Assembly: GCA_022414725.1 (NCBI GenBank)
Contig: CM039462.1
Span: 121,894,709-121,958,708 of the forward strand
DNA from: Microglena sp. YARC
Taxonomy: Eukaryota; Chlorophyta; Chlorophyceae; Chlamydomonadales; Chlamydomonadaceae
Reading direction: 5' to 3'
DNA length: 64,000 bases
In this document: piece by piece, positions 50,780 to 58,903 of the stretch
Layout: each line of letters starts with the position of its first letter
How positions within the stretch are numbered: the stretch's first letter is position 1
The notes under the pieces: generated by a model
Seen by the model: only the letters and a program-made list of their open reading frames with translations
Database searches by the model: none
What the model was told of the DNA's origin: nothing
Made by a program: the position numbers and the translations under genes

Positions 50780-51882
50780 ATACCGGACATATGTGCAGTT
50801 ACATCAACTAGACATCAGAAAATCTCTTAATTGTTTCATATAAGCATCCTGCAATGTGATATGGTGCCCTATGCCCTTACCATTAAACTATATTTTCATT
50901 TTTTGAAGGTACCCTATGCCCCTTTTCAAAAACCAGCTTTGCTCATATATATTTATATATATGTATTTATATATATTTATATATATATATTAGATATATA
51001 TTTATATATATAATACATGTATATATATAGATCTGTCTATCTATATCTATCTGGTCTTTGCCTCACCGTAATCCTGATGATACGACATGTGCAAATGCAA
51101 GCTTCATTCTGATGTGTACACATGACAAGCCAAATCCTGCAAGGGATGTACTGCAGTCTGGACATGCTACACACTGTCGCTGATCATAACAAAGCCTCTA
51201 CATATTATTCTGGATAGCTACGTCTACAAGGCTATCCTGCTGAGTGTGGCATACACAAATGGTAGAGTTGGATTCGTGCCCCATGGGTCCCCCACGACAA
51301 AACTCTGGAAGCAGTGATAATGGTGTGCAAGGAAAATGTGACCAGACCCTGTTTCCATGCGCTGCAAGCAGCAAACTTAACAAGTTTGTCCAGCTGAGAG
51401 TGGTACACACACATGGTAGAGTTGGATTCGTGTCCAACGGGTTCCCCCATTAGAAGACTCGGGAAGCAGTGCGTCATGGTGTGAGAGGGAAATGCGACCC
51501 TCGCCCCCCCAGCTTTCTTGGTGAACTAGCTACGCTTCCAAGATTAATAGGCGTTCGTGATTGGAAAAGGGCAGATGATGAACATGGTCGCGGGCATGAA
51601 ACGAAGCCACAAGAAGCTACGACTGCATGAGGCGTGTACCTTCAAATAGTCAGGCAAGTTCTCGTATATCTCCAACTCCTTGGCCAAGCTACTGCCAGGC
51701 GCATCAGGAGGCTTGCGACCTTTCCGAGAGCGCGGAGCAGAGTTCATCGCAGCTGAGCGCGCGGCATTCTTCACGCCAGCGTCTGCTTCAATGCCGGTTA
51801 ACGCGCCAGAACGATTATTGTCTGTGCTCTCTCTAGATCCAGCTGCGTTCGCATCCTGGGACTGGGATCTAGTCACCACCAT
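39969..51882 (-). CDS. PAQR (adiponectin/progestin receptor-like) heptahelical membrane protein, up to 13 exons
   Basis: Exons (minus): 51640-51882 (ATG), 49235-49346, 47753-47988, then repeat exons starting at 47466, 47284, 47097 and 46936 (last ends 46805), 45777-45983, 44306-44514, 43006-43135, 42634-42723, 40816-40980, 39969-40058 (stop TAG). Phases agree at every canonical junction. Hallmarks in order: [11 protein letters not shown] / [30 protein letters not shown]1 [14 protein letters not shown]2 [22 protein letters not shown]3 [22 protein letters not shown]4 [20 protein letters not shown]5 [39 protein letters not shown]7 [11 protein letters not shown], then EWRDASGGC. The metal/ceramidase residues of the family are all present (His in SACH, Asp in DYAG, both His in SHQIFH). 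Family members are integral membrane proteins with receptor or ceramidase-type activity. Unusually, an insert of 180 or more residues of DGV-x3-IH-x-VKD-type amphipathic repeats separates TM1 from TM2. First-exon protein is hydrophilic, Ser/Arg/Ala-rich. Confidence 0.85.
40058..40300. repeat. Duplicated intron sequence beside the last PAQR exon acceptor
   Basis: AGGTACGAAACACGCATACG, then GTGACAGTCTAGAGAGTACA, GTGAGACGAAACCACGAAGG repeats with a period of about 110-120 bp (second and third copies from 40175 and 40275). GGTGGGGGGGTGGG and TGTGTGTGTG tracts lie between. Confidence 0.65.
40302..40430 (+). mobile_element. SINE-like repeat S, full copy
   Basis: TATGTCCAGGGGTAGGCC, AAATAGGCTGAAGGGGCTTG, CCAACCGTGACAGGAAGGGC, AACCCCAAACAATCGTTTTT, GACAGGGGCCCTGAGTTTGT. 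An inverted end fragment lies at 40497-40525. Confidence 0.7.
40531..40692. mobile_element. MITE family D (162 bp)
   Basis: Inverted ends CAATTCAGCGGATGATTTTG and ATATCATTCGCTGAATTG. A second copy at 53508-53716 has the same ends (CAATTCAGCGGATGATTTGG / CCAAATCATCGGCTGAATGG). No open frame. Confidence 0.75.
41050..42050 (-). repeat. Eight tandem copies of the acceptor and 5' part of the PAQR TM7 exon
   Basis: The real exon starts CAG|GTTGCTGTTGTGGCGGCT at 40980. Copies of CAGGTTGCTGTTGTGGCGGC, TTGCATCCTGCATTACCACT occur with caacctg-type anchors (plus strand) at 41096, 41313, 41447, 41581, 41700, 41819, 41938 and about 42035. Spacing is 134 bp twice, then 119 bp three times. The copies encode [16 protein letters not shown], then a stop, compared with [20 protein letters not shown] in the exon. 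Most keep a usable AG. Confidence 0.9.
42049..42230. repeat. AT-rich tandem repeat, unit about 57 bp x 3-4
   Basis: AACATGGTGTTCTTTAAAAA, then TATGATAATATTAATATG-like text, repeats from 42049 to 42230. Confidence 0.75.
42275..42612. repeat. 12-bp minisatellite beside a PAQR exon donor
   Basis: Repeats of ACCGACTCATAC and ATAATCATGCACCGACTC start within 20 bp of the donor of PAQR exon 42634-42723. Long frames on both strands are repeat artefacts. Confidence 0.85.
43230..43575 (-). repeat. Partial duplicate PAQR exons (parts of exons 44306-44514 and 43006-43135)
   Basis: 43490-43560 on the minus strand encodes [20 protein letters not shown], parallel to [20 protein letters not shown] of the true exon. 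43235-43310 encodes [17 protein letters not shown], parallel to [17 protein letters not shown], with its acceptor CTCTGCAG intact. A third short piece is at 43405-43440. Substitutions are conservative, yet neither copy is full-length. Confidence 0.8.
43570..44005 (+). pseudogene. HMA (CxxC metal-binding) domain exon, three tandem copies, antisense inside the PAQR gene
   Basis: The plus strand reads [20 protein letters not shown], then [10 protein letters not shown], the classic heavy-metal-associated fold (GMxCxxC) of copper-transporting P1B-ATPases. The 131-bp unit starts at 43576, 43707 and 43838; the first copy lacks the CxxC part. Only the third copy goes on to [20 protein letters not shown] and [10 protein letters not shown], and there ACA-TAG-ACA shows a stop where the family has Glu. 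Each copy has an acceptor-like CGTACACAG|GTATG. No ATPase body is nearby. It is therefore probably a captured and decayed exon. Confidence 0.75.
44024..44298. repeat. 60-bp minisatellite x 4.5
   Basis: CACACCCCACCCCAAGACAT, GCCCTCCACACTCCAATTGC, CCATCCACCAAATTGCCCTC repeated, ending at the donor of PAQR exon 44306-44514. Its period is a multiple of 3, so several frames stay open. Confidence 0.92.
44520..45060 (-). repeat. Copies of a PAQR exon acceptor among GT and GTAT tracts
   Basis: The acceptor GTCCAG|GCCCATATCGCAAC of exon 44306-44514 recurs at about 44750-44785 (GGCCCATATCGCAACAGATG) and 45030-45055 (GGCCCATATTACAGC). GTATGTATGTATGTAT (44645-44692), TGTGTGTGTG and a G run (44884-44903) fill the rest. 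Confidence 0.75.
45250..45335 (-). repeat. Copy of the 3' end and donor of PAQR exon 45777-45983
   Basis: The minus strand encodes [24 protein letters not shown] compared with [24 protein letters not shown] in the true exon. Confidence 0.75.
45340..45770. repeat. 57-bp minisatellite of GTGT and CATGTCAATG words
   Basis: GTGTGTGTGCGTGTGTGTGC, ATGTCAATGCATGTGC, ATGTCAATGCATGCTTAATGC repeats, with period 57 at 45451 and 45508. It ends at the donor of exon 45777-45983. The Cys/Val-rich frames are artefacts. Confidence 0.9.
45995..46515. repeat. GGTGATGATGTT-type tracts with a 22-G run
   Basis: Two blocks (45995-46075 and 46212-46510) both begin with GGGGGAATATGATGAGG-like text, so the block was duplicated before the trinucleotide-like repeats spread. 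A poly-G run lies at about 46075-46097. Confidence 0.8.
46650..46720 (-). pseudogene. Copy of the end of a PAQR repeat exon with a mutated donor
   Basis: The minus strand reads CATGCACTTCAAGATGGTGT, CCATGCAATTCAG|TTAACAAC. The true exon end at 46805 reads CCATGCCCTTCAG|GTAACAAC. The donor GT has become TT. Confidence 0.65.
46805..47466 (-). repeat. Four tandem repeat exons encoding amphipathic helices (PAQR TM1-TM2 insert)
   Basis: Units start (minus) at 47466, 47284, 47097 and 46936, each after a CAG and with GATGGCGTGCAG or a close variant. They encode [60 protein letters not shown] and [37 protein letters not shown] or a variant follows. Only the last unit has a normal donor (CTTCAG|GTAAC). 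The other three run CTTCAG-C/G-ACAGC into C-rich text without a nearby GT. Confidence 0.8.
48000..48320. repeat. GGGAATGGGAAGAG minisatellite
   Basis: GAATGGGAAGAGGGAATGGG, ATGGGAGGAAGAGA repeats immediately upstream (minus strand) of PAQR exon 47753-47988, making a C/T-rich tract before its acceptor. It is followed by family K at 48326-48405. Confidence 0.9.
48670..48855 (+). mobile_element. MITE family B
   Basis: TTTGGGGCTACGCATAGCAG, CTTCCATCCAGCTTCATTAG ... TTGGAATGCCTGTCATGACA ... GGAGCTGCCTAGAAGCTGCT, ACAGGCAGCCCAAAG. Confidence 0.7.
48866..49240 (-). repeat. Five copies of the PAQR exon 2 donor in a GTGGTG minisatellite
   Basis: On the minus strand CCATCTCATTG|GTGAGAGCAC occurs at about 48866-48886, 48945-48960, 49058-49080, 49140-49160 and at the real exon end 49235. 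Each is joined by CCACCACCACCACC tracts. All copies keep GTGAG, so five consecutive donor sites exist. Confidence 0.9.
49862..49990 (+). repeat. Dispersed repeat family I
   Basis: ATTACATTACATTACATTGT, CATTGACAGGCCATTGTTGG, CCCAAGATAAGC, GGGAGGGGTCTTCAAAC. Matches 16975-17100. Confidence 0.65.
50165..50330 (+). repeat. Dispersed repeat family L (tRNA-like arm), copy 1
   Basis: GTAACGATAACACCTGGTGG, GAACGGGCTGCTACTTTACC, TGGACAAAGCTACCATGGC, GCACACCCGTAGGGATTCGG. It matches 53760-53935 closely. The GGGATTCAATCCCC word in the second copy resembles a tRNA T-arm, so a tRNA-derived SINE is possible. Confidence 0.6.
50419..50621 (+). mobile_element. MITE family A, best-preserved copy
   Basis: Left CATAGCTTTCCTTTTCCGCT, ACGAGCCACAGATTCTAGG. 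Right GCCTAGAAGCTGCTGCTGGT, AGCGGAAAAGAAAAGCTATG. Inverted ends are about 45-50 bp. No coding capacity. Confidence 0.8.
50690..51050. repeat. CTAT microsatellite and TATATATTT tract
   Basis: CTATCTATCTATCTATCTAT (50690-50790) and TATATATATTTATATATAT (50945-51040) lie in the first PAQR intron. 51195-51460 holds an inexact direct repeat (GGTAGAGTTGGATTCGTG at 51262 and 51415). Confidence 0.9.
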
Positions 51883-52493
51883 GCTGCAGGAGAACTAAAC
51901 AACGAGGTATATGTCACGAAAGGAATCAGATTCAGGAGATAGTATCACAGCTGCTAAAATAGCGTGAGAGGTGGCAATTCAGTGGTGGTGCACGCGCGAA
52001 AATTTAAGGTAGATAAATTCGTCGAGCTTTGTCGTCGGACGCATGTATGGCACGGCACTTGTCTGGCAAATTACATTGACTCGGGAATACGTAAACGGCC
52101 GTAATAAGGGGGGGCGCACAGAACCCAACCCGAGGAAGCCCGGGGAAGCCACGCCAGGCAACGCCCCTGGGCAGACCGGGGCAGACTCTCACATGCCGCG
52201 CATCTCCGCTCCTCCAGCCTCCGCTCCAGGCTCCGCTCCTCCAGCCACACCTAAGTGGCTCATCCGAGGACCGGTTCCCCCTTCGCCTGTCGATCTCCCC
52301 AACTCACAAGATCACGAGCAAATTCGTCGGATCTATAGCGACTATTTGGACCCAATTTCCAGGGCAGGCCCTCCCCCCCCCCCCCCCCCCCCCCCCTCCT
52401 CAACTTACCCCTCGCCGCTTATTAAGCGCAGCTTTGCACTCTTACCCTCGTTGGGTTTCCTCGCATCAATTGCATCGACTGGAAGGGAGCAGT
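51883..52493. promoter_or_regulatory. Shared divergent 5' region of the PAQR and eIF2D genes
   Basis: The two start codons face away from each other 611 bp apart. This is one of the few repeat-poor stretches in the second half of the window. It contains a Pro-rich open frame (52043-52513) whose ATG at 52193 lies in another frame from eIF2D, plus a C run at about 52374-52396. The frame may be 5' leader or a small upstream gene; I cannot tell. Confidence 0.4.
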
Positions 52494-55072
52494 ATGTTCA
52501 AAAAGCCGTTTAGCATCAACCTGAACAATAAAGTGAGCGGTGCCGACAGGAAGAAGCTGAGAAGGTTTGTTGGGGTAGGGGCATGTGTGTTCATGTATAC
52601 GAGTGTTAGTGTTAGTGATTGTGTGTGTGTGTTGGTTGGATGTGAGTTGGGGATGTGTGTTGGGAATGTGTGTGGGTGTGGGTGAGGGGTCATAGGGTGT
52701 GTGTGTTGGGGGGCGACTCATGGGTAGGGTGTCGCTGAGAATGGGTCTAGGGATGGAGTGATGTGGGTGGGGTCTCATTGGGGAATTAGTCTGATGGGTG
52801 GTTGTGTGGTGGTTGGTGGGTCTCCTGGGGAGGGTGTGACTAAGAATGAGGTGGTTGGGGTGGTTGATGTGGACGAGGTCTCGTGGAGGGATGGGTCTGA
52901 TGGTAGTGATGGTGGTGTGTATGTGTATGTGTGTGTGGGGGGGGGGGGGAGATGAGTCTCATGGATGACTTGGGGCATGGCTTTTTTCTCCGGCTACGTG
53001 CAGCAGCTTCTAGGCAGCTCCCTGATCCAGCCACTTGGCTACGCCACTGGGCAGATGACTCTGTTAGCTTCCAGATGCGCTAAGTTGCTTCGGGTTTGGC
53101 TGGGTTACAAGCCAGGAAGGCTGCGTAGAAGCTGCTGCTCGTAGCGGAAAAGAAAAACTGTGGTTTGGGGGCAGGGGTGATAGTGATTGGGGGGAGGGTG
53201 TGCGAGGGTGAATTGAGGGTGGTGGTGGTCGGGTGGGGGTGGAGGGGGGTTACATGGGGGGGAATGGGATCGAGTGAAGTTGGGATGGGTCTTATGGGTG
53301 GAGGGGTATGGGGAGGATGTTCTTGTGAGGAGGGGGAATTGTGTGTGTGGGGATCTCAGGAGGAGAGGGGTGGGGTTTGGGTGTGGGGGCCCATGTGGCG
53401 TGCGAGTGTGTGTGTTGGGTGGGGGGGGGGGTGGGGGGCGGGGTCTGTAGTGATGAATGTCTTGTGGGAGAGCAATGTGGGGTTATGGCACTGCTGCAGT
53501 AGGTCTGCAATTCAGCGGATGATTTGGATCTGGATCTCGTAGTTTGTATATCGCACTTCTACGTTTTCAGGCACAATTTCCGACAATTCTCAGAATTCTC
53601 AGAAATTCTCAGAATTGTTGATTCTCAGGCTTAATTGTCAGAATTCTCAATTTCGAGGTGCACTGCGAACTATAAATGTGTTTTGAAAACCCCAATCCAA
53701 ATCATCGGCTGAATGGCTACAAATCCTGGGTAGCATGGTCAAGGAGGAGTGCTCTCCATGTAATGACTACGTAATGATAACGCCTGGTTGGGCGTTGTCG
53801 TGAGGGAGCTCCGTCTTACGGCGGTACGGAACGAGCTGCTACTTTACCTGGACAAAGCTACCATGGCGGTTGACAGCAACCGCAAACACTAAAGCGCACC
53901 TGTAGGGATTCAATCCCCGCACCTTCATAATTTCAACAAGTTCTCCATGTAGTGTATTGTGCATGTATGGGTGTGGCTTTTATTCTTTTCTTTTGTTGTG
54001 GTGGCGCTGGTTGTCGTTGGCAGTGGTAGTGGCAGTGTGGCACTAGTTGTGATTTTGTTTTGCTGTTCATGGATTGTATTGATGTTGGTGGCATTATTGG
54101 TGTTGGTGTTGTGTTTGCAGGTGTTGGTGTTGTGTTGTTGGTGGTGGTGGTGTTAGTGTTAATGTTGTTGCGTTCGTTGTTATTGGTGTCAGTGTTGATG
54201 GTCCTATTGGTGGTGGTGGTGGTGGCGTGTTGTTGTTGGTGGTGGTAGTATTAGTGTTGGTGTTGTTGTGTTATTTGGTATTGGTGTTGGTGATGATAGT
54301 GTTGGTGTTGTGGTGGTGGTGGTAGTATTAGTGTTGGTGGTGTTGTGTTGGTGATGGAGTTGTGTTTTTGTTTTTGTTGGTAGTATTAGTGTTGTTGTTG
54401 TGTTGGTGGTGGTGGTAGTATTAGTGTTGGTGGTGTTGTGTTGGTGGTAGTATTATTGTTGGTGTTGGTGCTGTGTTGGTGGTGTTGGTGTATTGGTGTT
54501 GTGTTGGTGGTGTTATGTTGGTGTTCTGTTGGGTTGGTGTTGTGATGGTGATGTGTTGTTGTTGCATTGGTGTTGAATTGGTGTTGTGTGGGTGTTTTGT
54601 TGTTGGTTTTGTGTTGGTGTTGTGTAGGCGTTTTGTTGGTGGTGGTGTGTTGGTGTTGGTGGTGTGTTGATGTTGTTCATATTTGTGTTGGTGTTGGTGA
54701 ACACATGAGTGTTGTAAGTCATAAGTCCCCACCACTCCCCACCCTGCACCCCTTCAGAGGTTTGGAGAATGCATTCGAGGGCTTGAGCGCTGAGGAGCTT
54801 GATGCGTTGCTCCCGAGTAAAGCCGGTGATCTGGAGGCCCTCAAGCTCCCGGCCCCTAGCCGCACAGTCATATACACGCTGGACAAGGTAGGTGGGCTCT
54901 AGTGAACGGTGTTACACAATTAAGTTGCTGCCCATTGGTGGTTGGCCCCAGTACTTGCAAGCAAACAGGCTGGCCCCCTGAACATCACGCCTTGTAATAT
55001 GGCGTACTATTTCTTTCTTCCTTTCTTTCTTCCTTTCTTTCTTCCTTTCTTTCTTCCTTCCTTTCTTTCTTC

Positions 55073-55129
<57 letters not shown>

Positions 55130-55167
55130 TTCCTTTCTTTGTTTCTTTCTTTCTTTATTCCTTTCTC

Positions 55168-55217
<50 letters not shown>

Positions 55218-55232
55218 TTCCTTCCTTCCTTC

Positions 55233-55267
<35 letters not shown>

Positions 55268-55268
55268 T

Positions 55269-55300
<32 letters not shown>

Positions 55301-57180
55301 GCAGTCCAGCTGCACAACAACGTAAACACCTTAATTCTGAAGCGAAAAACAATTAGATAGCTAGGTGGACTCTCTGGCACTGTGTTGTTCTAGGGCTGCG
55401 CGTGTCAGCTTCCAGCCAGCTCCATTAGCTAGCAACTTGGTCTAAACCAAAGCTTCCCGCCCCTACCCGTGGTTTGGACCCTATTGTTTGTCCTGGGTGT
55501 GTATTACGGGTGATACTCTGCGTGTTGATTAACATTTTGGGTGCATTGACTCACTAACACCCTCTCGCACGGTGTGTGCTAAAGAAGTCTGCCATCTTCA
55601 CCGAAACACTGGACAAGGTAGGTGTGCTTTCTGTATCATCCTTTCAAAACTGTTGTCCAACATTTAATGTCCCATGCTCCTTTTGGAGCGATTTGTTATT
55701 GCGCCCACGTTGTGTGAATGGAAATTGGTGCGAGTGGAGAGTTAAAATCAACTGGGAAAAAGTGGAATGGAAATTGGTGTGAGTGGAAATTACAGCTTCA
55801 TCAGCTTTCTTTGTTCGGGCACGTGATGCATCAGTGCAGCTGTGTCAGCTTTCTTTTTTCCGGGTACATGTAGCAACAATGCAGCTCCGACAGCTGGCTT
55901 TTCAGCCAAACCTGAAGCAACTTAGTTCACCTGGAAGATGACACGATAAGCTCTTTCGCACAGCTGAAATCTGTTATTTGCTTACAACCTCCAACCTCCA
56001 ACCTCTAACCTCTCCAACCTCCAACCATCAACCCCTCATACCCCACCTCCGACCTCTAACCTCCAACCATCAAACTTCTATCTCCCACCTCTAACCTTTA
56101 ACCTCCCACCTCTATCCTCCAACCTCCAACCTCTAACCTCTAACCTTCAACCATCAATCTCCCATCTCCCACCTCTAACCTCTAATCTCTAACCTCTAAC
56201 CATCAAACTCCCATCTCCCATCCTTCACCTCTAACCTCCAACCTCCAACCTCTAACCTCTAATCATCAACCCCCAACCTCTAACCTCTAACCTCCAACCT
56301 CCCACCTGCCGTCTCCCACCTCTAACCTCCAACCATTAACCCCAAAACTCCAACCTCGAACTTCCCATCTCCCACCTCTATCCTACAACCTACAACCTCC
56401 TGCCCCTCCTCCTCTCAACCCTATCCCAGGTTCCCATTATCGTGGACTCCAGTGGGAAAGGCGACTTGTTCCCGACTATCTTTGCACTGTGGCGAGCACC
56501 GAACATGCTCCCCAAGGTCAATGTCAAACATCCCTTTGTGACGCAGTATCTGGTCAATGGTGCTGACCTCATGCTTCCAGGTGGGCAGGGATGGCTGTTC
56601 TGTGTTGTGCCTTGCTGTGCTGTGCTGTGTTGTGTTGTGCTATCATTTGGATGCCTGGCTGAACTGGTCTGAGCTGGGATGGGATGGCTTCTAAAGGTCA
56701 ACGGCGCTGACCTCATGCTTCCAGGTGTGGGGGGATGGCTGTTCTGTACTGTGCTGTGTTGTGCTATTATTTGGATGGCCTGGCTGGACAAAACTGGTCT
56801 GAACTGGGCTGGGCTGGGCTGAACTGGGCTGGGCTGAACTGGCCTGAACTAGGCTGGTCTGAATTGCGCTGGGATGGGCTGAGCTGGGATGGGATGGAGG
56901 ATTTTAGCGAGGGGAATCAGGTTTGTAGAAGAGGAGGGATGCAGGGGCAGGGTGAGTGGGGATGGGGGGTGGGCTGGGTTGGGGTGGTGGGGGGTGTGGG
57001 GGGGGGGGATTTGGGTGGAAGGTGGAAAGCAGAGAGCTGGTTTCTGTCCCTGTCCCTGCTTCCTATCCCTGTTGTGCTGCTGTACCCGTACCTGCACACC
57101 ACACCCCACACCCACACCAGCACCCACACCTGCCGACGCCCACATCTGTACTTCCACCTCAATGTAGGGCACCTATTTGT

Positions 57181-57213
<33 letters not shown>

Positions 57214-58848
57214 TGCACATACACATACATGATAGCTTTTCTTTTTGGCTCCGAGCAAACAGCTTCTAGGCGGCTCCCTTGATTGGCTATTTAGCTGAAT
57301 CTATCACAGCCTTGTGCGCCTTGAAGCTGGCAAGAAGTGCTGAAATAATTTGCTGTAGCACAGTAGCAAGCCTCGAGGAGCTGGTGAAAGCTGTTGCTCT
57401 GAGCCAAAAAGAAAAGCCCTGACATATACCTGACCGTAGCCTGCTTTCCTGATTACAGAGAAAAGCTGTGTCCCAACCCATCCATGATACCCCCCCCCCC
57501 CCCCCTTCACACACACACACAAACAACACACACACACACACACACCACCACCACCACCATCAGACCCAACCCATCCATGGGACCCAACTTCCCCCCACCC
57601 CCCACCCCCCACTCCCCCCACCCCACACTGACCCGAGCCTGCTTTCCTAATGACAGGTGCCGATGTGACAGGTGTAGCTGAAGCTGTAGCTGAATTTCAG
57701 AAGAGAGATATGGTGAGCGTGTGCGTCCCTGGCAACCCAGCCCCCCTTGCTATTGGTGTAGCGGGGATGAGCCTCGCACAAGCTCGGGAGAAGGCTGCGG
57801 CTGGACTGAAGGGCAAGCTGGTGGAGGTGGTCCAAAACTATGGAGACTACTTGTGTGAGTGTGCGATACATGGAGGGGTGAGGGGGGGCCTGCATGGACA
57901 CTGGGTGGGTCAAATGTGAAGGGGGGGCTTAGTAGGATTGTGGGGGAGGGGAAGGGAGGTGCAGGGGGGGGACCTGCCTGAGCATTGGGTATATGAGTTG
58001 TGGGGGTAGGTTTTGGAAAAAGGTGGTCCAAAGCTATTGGACTACTTGTGTGAGTGTGCAATGCATGGAGGGGGGGAGGGGGGCCCTGCGGGGTTACTGG
58101 TTGGGTCAGATGTGAAAGGGGGGCTTGGTAGGATTGTGGGGGAGGGGAAGGGAGGGGTGCAGGGTGGAAGCTGCCTGAGCATTGGGTATATGAGTTGTGG
58201 GGTTAGGTTTTGTAAAAGTTGGTCCAAAGCTATGGAGACTGCTTGTGTGAGTGTGCAATGCATGGAGTGGTGGAGGGAAGGGGGGGGGGCCTACAGGGGC
58301 CCTGGGTGGGTCAGATGTGCTAGTTGGTGGAGGTGGTCCCAAACTATGGAGACTGCTAAAAGCTTAGCCAATGCCCTTACGGGCGTAGCATTGGCTATGC
58401 ATTTTACGGTGTGTAGTGGGCGCATGAAGGGTGAAAGGCAGGGTTGGTATAACTGTAGGGGAGGGGGAGGGAGGGGTGGAGGGTGGAACCTGCCTGGACA
58501 TTGGGTATATGAGTAGTGGGGGCAGTTTTTGTAAAAAGTGGCCCACAAATATGGAAAAGCTTGTGTGAGTTTGCAATGCATGGAGGGGTGGAAGGAGGAG
58601 GGGGGGGCCTGTTTGAAGTATTGGGTGGGTCAGTTGTGGGAGTGGGTTGTATGCAAAGTGGTCGCAAAGCCGTGTGAGGCTGATTGTTGTAAGTTTCGCA
58701 GTGTCCTTAGAGGATGGGAGGGAGGGGAGGGATCCCCCTGTCTGCGTGTTAGGTGGTCAGTTGTGGAGGGTGTATGCAAAGTGGTCCAAAGCTATGGAGA
58801 CTGCTTGTAAATGAGTTTGCAATGCATCCAGGGGTGCAGAGAGGATAT

Positions 58849-58903
<55 letters not shown>

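Noticed and set aside
52043..52513. Pro-rich 156-aa gene
   Set aside because: Overlaps the eIF2D start in another frame, begins inside 5' flank and crosses a C run of uncertain length; left as a possible leader frame only.
54942..55380. Poly-FFLS or KKERKKER open frames
   Set aside because: CTTT microsatellite read in three frames.
55985..56410. Interstitial telomere
   Set aside because: The 7-mers are CCTCTAA/CCTCCAA and not the CCCTAAA or CCCTAAAA expected in plants and Chlamydomonas.
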